Shown in pieces: positions 1-8,175 of a stretch of 20,804 nt of DNA. A program made the translations under genes and the position numbers. Positions within the stretch are counted from its first letter, which is position 1, and every line of letters starts with the position of its first letter. Below the pieces are notes generated by a model. The model ran no database searches. It was not told the DNA's origin and was given only the letters and a program-made list of their open reading frames with translations. This stretch comes from Ophiothrix spiculata (Eukaryota > Echinodermata > Ophiuroidea > Amphilepidida > Ophiotrichidae), in NCBI GenBank assembly GCA_000969725.1, contig JXSR01S067858.1, one strand, 5' to 3'.

Positions 1-129
1 TAATAATATGTGTCGTATATTTTGTGTTCTTGTATAGACTTAAAACAAATAAAAAGTGTTTTTTTTTAATCTGACCTACCTACCCTATTTTTTTTTCTAT
101 GTTATGACAATTAAACAATTATTTTTTTA
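1..129. other. AT-rich stretch with T-runs, no gene seen
   Basis: Short poly-T runs and no ORF or repeat structure that I can support. It precedes the repeat fragment that begins near position 130. Confidence 0.5.
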
Positions 130-406
130 GGCCTAAGCAGGGGCGTAGCTAGTGGATGTGTCGCCCGGGGCAAGGAACTAAAATATTGCTCCCCCCCAAA
201 AAAAAAACTATAGGGTTTTACTGCATTTTATGCTTCAAGTGGGATTATATGAAAGCCCGATGGGGGTCGAGGGGGCTAAGCGAGGCTAAGCCCCCCGAAG
301 CTACAGGGTTTTACTACATTTTGTGCTTTTCTGTGGGGTTATATTAATATACTTTTGCCCCCATTTAAATTATGGGGCAGAGCAACTGGGCCTAAGTTTA
401 CATGTA
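130..406. repeat. Transposable-element fragment with GGCGTAGCTAG end and internal 93-bp duplication
   Basis: It opens with AGGGGCGTAGCTAG, similar to the GGCGTAGCCAGG ends of the element at 19174-19729. A C7-A10 run follows (191-207). Inside, a segment around AGGGTTTTACTGCATTTT (213 onward) recurs as AGGGTTTTACTACATTTT (306 onward), a period of 93 bp, with a GC-rich spacer containing repeated GGGGGCTAAGC-like words. No partner terminus was found, so this is probably a truncated or unusual copy. The short open frames through it come from the repeat and are not counted as genes. Confidence 0.4.
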
Positions 407-419
407 CTACCCAAACGAG

Positions 420-642
420 TGTGGCCGAGTGGTTAGAGCACGGGTCTCGTAATACAAAGGTTGTGGGTTTGACCCCAAGGCTGGGTGGTTTTCGTCTCCT
501 TGTTTCCTTGGATAAGAATCTTTACTCTACTTGCTCCGTGGTTCGGAAGTCACGTAAAGCCATTGGTCCCCTGTACGCATAGACTCCTTCATGGGGTATG
601 CATGTCATGCAAAATACAGTGTATCATTGATTGATTGATTGA
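420..642 (+). repeat. tRNA-derived SINE, copy 1
   Basis: The head is tRNA-like. An A-box-like GTGGCCGAGTGGTTAGAGCA starts at 421, an anticodon-arm-like GTCTCGTAATA follows (CGT triplet, threonine-like), and a B-box-like GGGTTTGACCCC closes it. The body contains CTTGCTCCGTGGTTCGGAAG and GGGGTATGCATGTCATGC, both shared with the other two copies. It ends in a (TTGA)n tail at about 625-642. Three copies share head, body and tail, which makes a SINE far more likely than a tRNA gene. Mutations in the T-arm also argue against a working tRNA. Transcription would be by RNA polymerase III, with mobility dependent on a LINE in trans. Confidence 0.88.
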
Positions 643-1153
643 AATGATCCACAATGACTTTGGAATATTATTGTGAGTATTTTAAAATGCTAGAGTAATT
701 CTTAAATCAAATTTGGGTAACTTTTTTGTTAGACCACATTGACGTACGTACTAAACGGCATAGTCACTATGAGATTGGGGTTGGGGTTGGGGTAGACCGA
801 GTTTTCACCTACTTTATAATTTTTAGTGTACTTTGCATAAATTCTGGGAGGTTTGGATACTCAAGAAACCCGGGGGCACCGGGTATATTTTCATCAAAAT
901 GTAGGTTTACAAACTACCCCCTAAACAAGTTTTATCTTACTCCTTGAAGAATTGAAGGGATTTACAATTACATGCACTTTTATTCAAAAAAATTACCCCC
1001 TAAAATGGTTTTGACCCCCCCCCCCCACGCAGTCCTGGAAGTGGAAATTTCATAATTTTTGTTTTGAAGCTAATTAGACACGAATTTCCTGATTTTTGTT
1101 CGAAATTTATTTTTAAAATCCATAATTTGTGCCATGTATGCCATTTGGCATGT
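643..1153. other. Intergenic, short low-complexity tracts only
   Basis: Holds a short (TTGGGG)3 tract at about 776-793 and a C12 run at 1015-1026. A similar short phrase, ACTACCCCCTAAAC at about 911 and ATTACCCCCTAAAA at about 993, occurs twice some 82 bp apart. No coding sequence or complete element recognised. Confidence 0.45.
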
Positions 1154-2248
1154 TTGGGCGATTACAGCCCGCTAGTCCACACGTTCGTCAGTCCGAAGGT
1201 TCGCTAGTCCGAAGATTCGCTAGTCCGAAAATTGAAAAAGGATCTCTAGTCCGAAAATGAAATAAGGTCCGCTAGTCCGAAATTAAAAAGGGTTCGCTAA
1301 TTCTAAGGTTTCGCTAGTCCAAAAATGAAATAGAGTTCGCTAGTCCGAAAATGAAATAAGGTTCACCAGTCCGAAAATGAAATAAGGTTCGCTATAAAAT
1401 ACTTAGTTTTGTTGATTTGCAACCCCAAATTTTTGTTCGGACTAGCAGACCTTTTTTCATTTTTGGACTAGCAAACCTTTTTTCATTTTCGGACTAGCAA
1501 ACAATGTTTTCATTTTTGGACTAGCGAAACTTAAAATTTCATTTTCGGACTAGCGAACCTCTTTCATTTTCGTACTAACGAACCTTATTTCATTTTCGGA
1601 CTGGCGAACCTTAATTAGGATTAGCAGACCTTTTTAAATTTCAGACTAGCGTACCTTATTTCATCTTCGAGCTAGCGAACCCTTTTTCAAATTTGGACAA
1701 GCGAACCCTATTTTCGGACTGACAGACCTTTTTTCAAATTCGGACTACATGTAGCGAACCCTCAGGTATAGGAAAATTCGCTATCGGACTAACGAACCTT
1801 ATTTCATTTTTGGACTAGCGAACTTTCCCGGGGGGGGGGGGGTACTTAGTACAAAAGTGATTACGGGGATGTGCCGCAAACTTGGGTAGAAAATCAAGCT
1901 GTCTGGTATGCCAATGCCATTGGCAATGGGTCCTTTTTCTTTGCAAAATGTGGTATTTTGATGGGTCTGTTTTACAAAATTTGCGCCATTTTGGTGCAAA
2001 TTTTAGATTTTTTTTCTAAATTTCAAACAAAAGTTAGGAAATTAGCGCCAAATTAGCATAAATTTTCAGAAAAAATTTGGGGAATTTGGTATATTGATGG
2101 GTCCCTTTTTCTTGAAAATTGGTATATACATGGGTGATACTTCAAATTTCCCAGCGGCACACCCCTACCAAAACCAAACTTGAGTACCCCCCCCTCCATC
2201 CCCCGGGGAACCTTCGGACTAGCGGGCTAGTTAATTACCGTTGGGCGA
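1154..2248. mobile_element. Foldback-type element with tandem 26-bp sub-repeats in inverted arms, carrying a nested element
   Basis: The left arm (about 1166-1400) is roughly ten degenerate units of the type GCTAGTCCGAAAATGAAATA. After a loop of about 35 bp, the right arm (about 1432-1826) has some fourteen units in the opposite orientation (CGGACTAGCGAACCTTATTT). The outermost right-hand unit, with GGACTAGCGGGCTAG, sits at 2216-2230, beyond a nested element at 1827-2208, and mirrors GCCCGCTAGTCC at 1167-1178. An 8-bp direct repeat TTGGGCGA lies at 1154-1161 and 2241-2248, a plausible target-site duplication. No transposase is encoded. Superfamily is not determined; an 8-bp duplication would suit hAT-like or Foldback-like elements. 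Confidence 0.72.
1827..2208. mobile_element. Nested short element with poly-G ends
   Basis: The left end is CCCGGGGG... followed by GTACTTAGTACAAAAGTG and then GGGGATGTGCCGC. The right end read on the minus strand is CCCCGGGGGATGG, a G-run, GTACTCAAGTTTGG and then AGGGGTGTGCCGC. These are recognisably the same terminus inverted, about 55 bp long with divergence. It interrupts the right arm of the surrounding foldback element, so it is the younger insertion. The interior repeats TTGATGGGTC and related AT-rich phrases. No coding capacity. Confidence 0.6.
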
Positions 2249-2350
2249 AGTTCAACAGAATACGATGTTTATAACGATGGGACAGTAGTTTTTACCGGTT
2301 TAAGCCTTTTTATAGACCCATATCCATATTCTTTCAAATACCAACAAAGT

Positions 2351-2688
2351 TGTTCATGAGAATCGAATGCATTAAAGGGACTAGCCTAGATTCCACTCAG
2401 AAATAAAAACTTATGGAAATGCTTTAAATAAAGCTTAAAAGTGTAGTAAAATCCAAAAAAGTACAGAAATGTACATAGAAATGGCTCAAATTGACAGCGA
2501 ATTGATTTGCAATATATCTTGTTCATGAGAATCAAATGCATTAAAGGGACTAGCCTAGATTCCACTCAGAATTAAAAACTTATAATGGAAATGCTTTAAA
2601 TAAAGCTTAAAAGTGTAGTAAAATCCAAAAAAGTACAGAAATGTACACAGAAATGGCTCAAATTGACAGCGAATTGATTTGCAATATA
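2351..2688 (+). repeat. 169-bp tandem duplication covering the left end of a MITE and its flank
   Basis: TGTTCATGAGAATCRAATGC starts at 2351 and again at 2520, with near-identical sequence from each through AATTGATTTGCAATATATCT. The unit includes about 21 bp of flanking DNA plus the MITE terminus TTAAAGGGACTAGCC (2372 and 2541). The duplication therefore arose after the element inserted. Differences are a few substitutions and small indels, which suggests it is fairly young. Confidence 0.88.
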
Positions 2689-3786
2689 TCTATATGTGAT
2701 GGTGGTGTGACTACCCAGTGTTTTCTAAATCCTAAATTTGTACCTCAGATGGATTTACCAGATAAAAGATCAAATGAAGCTCTTGGAGATAAGTTAATAC
2801 ATTCAAAAGAGAAACAATTTTAGGCCTATCAAAAATAATTCTGTTTACCCATCACAGGTGTAGAAACAAGATTTGAAACTAGAAACACTTTTTCAACCAT
2901 TTTTTGTCACCGGCGACAAAAAATACAGCTGGTAAATAATTATATTTGTTTCCTCTGTTACACAAATTCAGCGGAAACTACTGGTAGGATATGTTAGTAT
3001 AATCATGTACTATCGATACATGTATGTGAAAAAAATATATAGTCAGAAAATCAGCGGACAGGATCTAGGTAGGCTTTTTTAGCTGTCAAAATGTTGAGGG
3101 CGTGCTCCGTGTGTACAATTTTCATACAAAAACTGTGACCGGGTACATTGGCTGAATTTTGGATTTCATTGAAAACAATAGAGTAAATGTTATCCAATTG
3201 AACCAAAATTTTAAATGTTTGTCTTTAGTTAATTCTTCAAGAAAAGAATACCCAAGATGATAAGAAATGATAAAATGTAAATTTTAATAAAATAAAAATT
3301 GTCACACATTGCGAAATGGGGTTGCAAACGTCAAGATTTTCATAAATTTCCTTCATGGCAGCTACTAGTATTTGTTTTTGTGAAATAAGCACTTAAAATT
3401 GCAATATTTTTACATGTTTGGTCATAAAAATCATTAAACTGGCTAATTTTGCTTTCATTTTCCTAAATTTAATTCAATTAAAACATATTCTGATCTTAAA
3501 AACAGTATGATTACCATTTTATGAAAATAATGGATTTGTTCAATACGGCAGCTATTGTCAGTATTGCTTCAAAGTGGTCAAAATTTTCCTGCAGATTTTG
3601 TTCCTCCAATTGGCCAATCTTCTCCAAACTAAATCTGTCTTAACTTCACTTCTGCTTACCCTTCAAAGGTGGTTGACCCCTCATTTTGCAGCATTTTTAA
3701 TACCCTTTCACATTATGAGCAATTTTATTTGATCAAAATAACTTGAAATTTATATGAATCTGCCTAATCTAGGCCAGTCCCTTTAA
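2372..3786 (+). mobile_element. TTAA-flanked MITE family A, long copy
   Basis: The left terminus TTAAAGGGACTAGCCTAGAT is present twice, at 2372 and 2541, because of a tandem duplication. The right terminus ends ATCTAGGCCAGTCCCTTTAA at 3786, its inverted counterpart with one mismatch. Positions 2541 to about 3069 are closely similar to the copy at 9560-10101, while about 700 bp (3070-3766) is absent from that copy. A near-palindrome centred on CCGG sits at 2900-2923. The 60-residue open frame at 2641-2823 loses its frame in the other copy, so it is not counted as a gene. Non-autonomous; piggyBac-like by TTAA specificity only. Confidence 0.85.
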
Positions 3787-4110
3787 AGGAGCCTGGACCG
3801 ATTGCCTCAACTTTTTTTCAAACTTTTTTAGATTTTGGTACCAAAATGTTGCTCATATTTTTCTCACAACCCACAAGTGAAATTTCATGGCTGAGTTATG
3901 TTCGGTTTTGGAGATATATATGAAAATATGTCTAGTTATGGTGACCATAATTAATTTTACATAGTAACGTATACGCGGCTCTGAAATACACATTTGCCCA
4001 TAAAATCAAAACGGTTTGACTGATTAAGCTGAAAAAAAGAATGCTTGAGTGGTCATCGTTCATATGACATTGAAAACTAAAATTTAAAAAATCGGACCAA
4101 GCTCCTTTAA
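3783..4110. mobile_element. TTAA-flanked MITE family B
   Basis: Terminal inverted repeats TTAAAGGAGCCTGGACCGAT and, on the minus strand from 4110, TTAAAGGAGCTTGGTCCGAT differ at two positions in 20. The element is 328 bp including both TTAA. It shares its left TTAA with the end of the family A copy and its right TTAA with the start of a family C copy. Two internal palindromes are visible: ATTTTGGTACCAAAAT (3832-3847, perfect) and TTATGGTGACCATAA (3936-3950), the latter almost exactly central. No coding capacity. Confidence 0.82.
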
Positions 4111-4248
4111 AGGGGAAATTCATGATCCACTTTTCAACATCAAGGTCACCTCTATCAAATTAAGTTTTTTAGCTTATACGAAACCTCAACTGGTATATGT
4201 TGCGATCCCCAAACCATTCTTTCATATGTGCTTGCATTTTTGAGAAAA
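4107..4248 (+). mobile_element. TTAA-flanked MITE family C, truncated left part
   Basis: TTAAAGGGGAAATTCATGATCC and the following ~120 bp match the left half of the complete copy at 10517-10870, for example GGTCACCTCTATCAAATT and CCCCAAACCATTCTTTCATA. Similarity stops near TTTTTGAGAAAA at about 4248, before the family's central palindrome, so the right half is missing. The neighbouring sequence downstream is a minisatellite. Confidence 0.82.
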
Positions 4249-4284
4249 TACTTATATACTTTCACGTGGTGTCATCAGCGAGCA

Positions 4285-4492
4285 GACCCTCAAATTTTGT
4301 ACCCTAAACACTGACCTGGGCGATGTGTAATCCTAACCCTTTTCACTGACCTTTGTGTAAAAATTATACCCTTTTCACTGACCAATCGTATTTTAACCAC
4401 CCTTTTCACTAACATACCGTAAAAAGCCCTTTCAGGGACCCTATTCACTGACTTATCATAAACAGGAACCCTTTTCACTGACATCAACAAAG
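4285..4492. repeat. Degenerate minisatellite of ACCCTTTTCACTGAC units
   Basis: The phrase ACCCTTTTCACTGAC or a close variant (ACCCTATTCACTGAC, CCCTTTTCACTAAC) recurs about six times between 4300 and 4485, with variable spacers giving a period near 30-35 bp. The first member, ACCCTAAACACTGACC at 4301, has a relative at 5007-5020 (ACCCTAAACGCTGA). The minus-strand open frame across it is a product of the repeat. Confidence 0.7.
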
Positions 4493-5154
4493 GGACGTAG
4501 TATTAGAATATAATATTGTGGTACATTTCTTAGGACAAGGCATATGAAGATATCCCATAAAACAAAGATAAGAATTATATACAGGTGCATTACCTTATAT
4601 TGGACTAGACATGTGCAAGAAGACATTGTATTGAAATGGGGAGTCAATTTAATGTCCAAAATTTTCCGGCAAAATTCAGTCGAATTCCCTATTTTTCATG
4701 CAGTGATGACCAGAGACTAGAAAACCTGTCTTGAATATAAATTGCTGTACCGAAGTTCGCTAAAACAACAATTCTGATTCGTCCATTAGCGAATATATTT
4801 AATGTATTTACTACAACGAACCAAAAATTACGTGAGTGAGATGCCAGGTAAAAATTAAGTGACATGATTTTATCTAAACACTGCTAATTGGGGTGTTTTC
4901 CAGGGAAATTTGCAGTTTTTTCTGGATTTTTCAAAGTTTTTATTGTTAATTCATGTTTTTAAAATTGGTACTTTAATCGTCGACTACATGTTCTTATAAA
5001 ATCAATACCCTAAACGCTGATTTGTGCTTCTAAAAGTATACCCTTTTTCCCAAAATAAAGTGAAATTGATACCCTTAGGCTTATACTCTTCTTAGTACTA
5101 GTAGTAAGTAGTCTACTAAATGTAGACTACACCCATTCCATGTGTGTCTGGGGT
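4493..5154. other. Intergenic, nothing firm recognised
   Basis: AT-rich single-copy-looking sequence. ACCCTAAACGCTGA at 5007-5020 resembles the minisatellite to its left, and ATACCC words recur around 5037-5075, so part of it may belong to the same old repeat. A run rich in TAGTAGTC-like words lies at 5095-5125. No exon, RNA gene or element end that I can support. Confidence 0.4.
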
Positions 5155-5412
5155 TCAAACCCACAGACACACACTGACACTCATAGAGTTGTATTTCATC
5201 AAGATTTCTCTGTTTATATTTACAATTTTGACAGTTCTTATGTAACAACTGTCATTCTCAAGTAGTAAATTCATCTCATTTCCCAAGGTAATCATATGAT
5301 CAATTATGTGTGAATTATCTGAATAGAAATTATGAATAGGACTCAAGTCCTTGTGTTCAGTCTTGCACACTAAACCAGGGTCATAATCTATAATACTACT
5401 CAATACAAGCTG
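5155..5412 (-). other. Possible orphan exon or decayed coding fragment, unrecognised
   Basis: On the minus strand an open frame of about 83 codons ends in TGA at 5155. It begins just after an acceptor-like TTTTTAACAG (minus strand, ending near 5410), and an in-frame stop lies immediately upstream of that acceptor. It has no usable ATG start, so it could only be a terminal exon. The residue mix is ordinary and I recognise no family. No companion exon or donor was identified upstream on the minus strand. It could equally be chance. Confidence 0.15.
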
Positions 5413-6390
5413 TTAAAAAGTATGTCATGTGTGAATTTATTTAATTCAGGGGGGTACCCAAAGCATTGCACATTATAAGCATGTATTTGAGCTTTAGTAT
5501 ATGAATAAAGTGGGTACCCTCCAGTGCATTCAAGGAGATGTCATTGCCTCAAGGTTTGGAACTCAGGACACACCTATTTGTTATGAAAACATGGCAGCCA
5601 GCTAACTGGATTTTATATTGGAATTTAAGATTCTTTGAGGATATCTTGGAAATGGAGCACCAAAAACCTATTCTTTTTTAATATGGTCCTTATTTGATAT
5701 ACTAGTATTTAAAATCGGATTCTAGGTGAGTTAAAACTATATTTTCACAATTTCATTGAGAAAAAGTTGAGTGAATTTGGGGTGTTTGGTGACTGTGGCT
5801 CTCTATGGAAGATGTGTGTAGTGCAATGTAATACACAGTCATTTGTGGGTGGGGATATCAAATAATAAATTCGATTTGTGTAAAATAAATGTAGACTTGG
5901 TGAATATTCATCAGCTTCCAGAATCCAGTTATTGAAATTCATCGATTACCAAAAAATCTATTAGAAAAACTCTTATTATACCATAAATAATCAGCATGAA
6001 TAGCAGATCATGTTTTATTCTTACCATTTTCCAAGCCGTTTGTGTAAAATTCTCCGATTCTTCAACACAGCAGTCGACAGGTGAATCAATTAACATCACT
6101 CAGGAGAAGGCCTGCAATGAATGGCTTTTAACAATTAGAATACCTAAGTTCTTCATTTTTAATTTCAATTGTCTCCTGTTTTAGAGAAAATGTGCCAAAA
6201 TACTTCAATTTTCAATACAAAAGTGATTTTTATTGATAACAAATCACATAAATGAAAACACAATAAAAAAAAGTCACCTTTTAAAAGTTATTTGTGAAAA
6301 ACGATGATAAGAGCCCCTAGGTTGATTACAATTCGTATGTCAATAAAACCTAAAAACTCGCTGTAAGAAAAATACGCAGAGAAAATTACA
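5413..6390. other. Intergenic region upstream of the C18orf32-like gene
   Basis: AT-rich. A small imperfect inverted repeat with GGGTACCC in each arm lies at about 5448-5522. Short open frames on both strands (5745-5942 minus, 5996-6184 plus) have no supporting splice or family evidence. Nothing else recognised. Confidence 0.4.
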
Positions 6391-6400
6391 TGACACGTCA
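6391..6400. promoter_or_regulatory. Candidate CRE/UPRE-like site TGACACGTCA
   Basis: The minus strand reads TGACGTGTCA, containing TGACGTG, the core bound by ATF6/XBP1-type bZIP factors, and a CRE half-site. It lies about 210 bp before the start codon of an ER-protein homologue. A single short match can occur by chance. Confidence 0.25.
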
Positions 6401-6469
6401 TTTTACCAGCGGATTTTTGTTGAAGTCATCATTCTCGTGTGAATTATTGAATGTGTTTATTTACAATAG

Positions 6470-6480
6470 AATATAAATCG
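6470..6480 (+). promoter_or_regulatory. Candidate TATA box of the C18orf32-like gene
   Basis: TATAAAT at 6472-6478 is followed by GC-richer sequence, 123 bp before the ATG. A start about 30 bp downstream would give a 5' leader near 100 nt. In an AT-rich genome this is only suggestive. Confidence 0.3.
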
Positions 6481-6600
6481 GCGTTAGAAAATATTTATTT
6501 CCAAACAAAAAGAACACAAGATCGAGAAGAACGATTACTGCACGGCACTGACAGTGACACTGTGTTTGTATACAACAGCTGAACTGAATTGACATAAATC

Positions 6601-7359
6601 ATGGTGTGCATACCTTGCATAGTAATTCCACTTTTCTTATGGATTTTCCATAGGTTTCTACAACCACTGATAATGCCATACTTACCAGAAAATATGCAGA
6701 GATGGTTTAATGTTCGAATGAAAGGTTATGGAATTGTGAAAGATGGTGAGACTCAAGAAAAAACAACAGATGGAAGTGAATCAAAAGAAAAAGTAAGATA
6801 TCATTTTTTACAAGCTTAAGTTATTAGTTGTAGTTTTTTTAGTGTTTCTTCATGCAAATGCCAATAGCAATGGCCTTTTAATTATTATATTTCAAATCGC
6901 ATCTTATTGTAAGTTACAAAATCATGAAGTTTCACCAAGTATTGAGCAAGCTACAAAATGAAAAGTGTTTTTGGTTGACTCGGTCGTTTGGTTTTCATTT
7001 AAATTATTAAAAGAATTTGGTTTGGTACCTCCTTAGATTCTGGCAACCTCTCATTTTCTGTCCATGGCATTGAAAGGCAAGGATACTGAACAACCAAACA
7101 ATTTGGTGCTGGGAGTTGTTCCAAATAAATTAATCACATACGGTACTTATGCATACAAAATGTTTTATCTATTTTAGATAATTAACATCACAGGATGATC
7201 TGTTTGTTAATTGTTTGATTTTTGCTTTTCTTTCCACAGGAGCAGGATGAAACAGAAAAAGATCACACAAGTAATGGCAGTGCAATGAAATGTCCATTCT
7301 CACAGAATGGAAGTGCTGCAAAAGATATTGCAGCTGGAGGAGACAAAAAGACTGATTGA
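6601..7359 (+). CDS. C18orf32: UPF0729 protein C18orf32 homologue (two exons, complete)
   Basis: CDS is join(6601..6792, 7240..7359), 64 + 39 = 103 codons. The N-terminus MVCIPCIVIP followed by an aromatic-rich hydrophobic stretch (to about residue 28) is the hallmark of the UPF0729 family. Vertebrate members are shorter, about 76 residues. In that family this segment anchors the protein in the ER and on lipid droplets, and the human protein was also reported to activate NF-kappaB; the molecular function is unknown. Exon 1 ends AAA|GTAAG and exon 2 follows a pyrimidine-rich TTTCTTTCCACAG, phase 0, so the frame runs straight through. The tail is polar (Glu, Lys, Ser, Gly) and ends in KKTD, fitting the KKXX ER-retrieval pattern. 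The ATG has G at +4. The intron is 447 bp. Identity rests on the first ten residues, the hydrophobic pattern and the lysine-rich end; the middle is poorly conserved. Confidence 0.88.
6793..7239 (+). other. Phase-0 intron of the C18orf32-like gene
   Basis: Donor GTAAGATA at 6793 and acceptor TTTCCACAG ending at 7239. Reading through without splicing would stop after nine further codons, at 6817-6819, giving a 72-residue product that lacks the lysine-rich tail. No repeat element is evident inside. Confidence 0.8.
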
Positions 7360-7564
7360 TTGGAGATTGGCAAACTATATAACATTTCTGAATTTCACAA
7401 AGTACTCAGGAGTTGTAACATCCCTTCAGTGAAGGAATAACATTGTGATACACATCCTTATCCATTACGGTCTCTGTCAGAATGACACTGTTCTATCAAA
7501 ATACAGTGTTGAGCTAAATATACATTTTACAATCATTTAACTGATATCTGTTGCAAATTAGTAT

Positions 7565-7933
7565 CTAGAGGGCCTAAACAAAGTTGTTGACTTGCCCTTT
7601 GCGACCGACCCAAAATTTAGGGTTGCTTTTTTATTTATTTTTATATTTTTTGGTGAACTTTTGCTTATATCTCATCAGTGAATTTCGTATAAATAGCATG
7701 ATATTTGGGTTGAGTTTACAACAATATTAACAAAATGTTATATTTTTGCATGAAACAAACATAAATATTGAATAAATAAACCACGCAACATGTATGTAAA
7801 CTATTTTACACAGTTTTTCTTGGTCCAGTTTTGGAATACAAAATTAAAAAAGAAAAAAAAAAAAGATCCGACCGACTAATTTTCACCACTAATAAAAGCT
7901 GGCAAGCCAACAACTCTTTTTTTTGGCCTAGTA
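7565..7933. mobile_element. MITE with GGCCTAAA-type ends in the 3' region of the C18orf32-like gene
   Basis: GGCCTAAACAAAGTTGTTGA at 7570, continuing CTTGCC, is mirrored on the minus strand from 7929 by GGCCAAAAAAAAGAGTTGTT, continuing GGCTTGCC. These make inverted repeats of about 27 bp with a 2-bp indel and few mismatches. CTAG-like words lie just outside both ends. It starts about 210 bp after the stop codon and is probably inside the transcribed 3' region. No coding capacity. Confidence 0.65.
7771..7780 (+). promoter_or_regulatory. Candidate polyadenylation signal, two overlapping AATAAA
   Basis: AATAAATAAA is the first canonical AATAAA after the stop codon at 7359, and a third AATAAA lies at 7891. 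All lie within the MITE at 7565-7933. A weaker variant, AATATA, lies near 7517 before the element. Confidence 0.4.
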
Positions 7934-8175
7934 GTGAAACCTTTTTATGCAAACTTTTTTGCACTTCCAAATTATAATGCAACATATAACTTGGAAATTA
8001 ATAGGTGTCATTGAATGTTTTTAAAAGATGAATTTGTATTTTTCCCTGTGTCAGGTTGTGGATTGCATCTCTTTATTTACAAGACTGATCCTGATATTTC
8101 ACTACAGCACGTAATTCAAATTCACTATATATATTGTTGATCAAGTGCTGATGATTTTAAATAGATTCACTGACA
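7934..8175. other. Downstream flank, nothing recognised
   Basis: AT-rich sequence between the 3'-region MITE and a long hairpin. No ORF, element end or RNA gene identified. Confidence 0.4.

Noticed and set aside
420..495. Functional tRNA-Thr(CGT) gene
   Set aside because: The A- and B-box-like words are present, but acceptor stem pairing is poor, and the same head continues into a shared body and TTGA tail at three loci, as in a SINE.
355..582. 75-codon open frame
   Set aside because: It runs through SINE copy 1, including its tRNA-like head; related frames in the other two copies are inconsistent.
774..795. Interstitial telomere-type repeat (TTGGGG)3
   Set aside because: Three units only, and TTGGGG is not the animal telomere repeat; chance low complexity.
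1164..1826. CRISPR-like array of 26-bp repeats
   Set aside because: The units are contiguous and degenerate, reverse orientation half way, and have no unique spacers; the genome is eukaryotic.
2641..2823. 60-codon open frame, with 50 near-identical codons at 9672 onward, as a conserved small protein
   Set aside because: Both lie inside copies of the same MITE. After codon 50 a small indel shifts the frame, and the rest diverges in protein while staying similar in DNA. Similarity reflects shared element ancestry, not coding selection.
4290..4490. 66-codon minus-strand frame with repeated VKRV motifs
   Set aside because: It translates the ACCCTTTTCACTGAC minisatellite; the repeating residues come from the DNA repeat, whose variable spacers do not keep frame.
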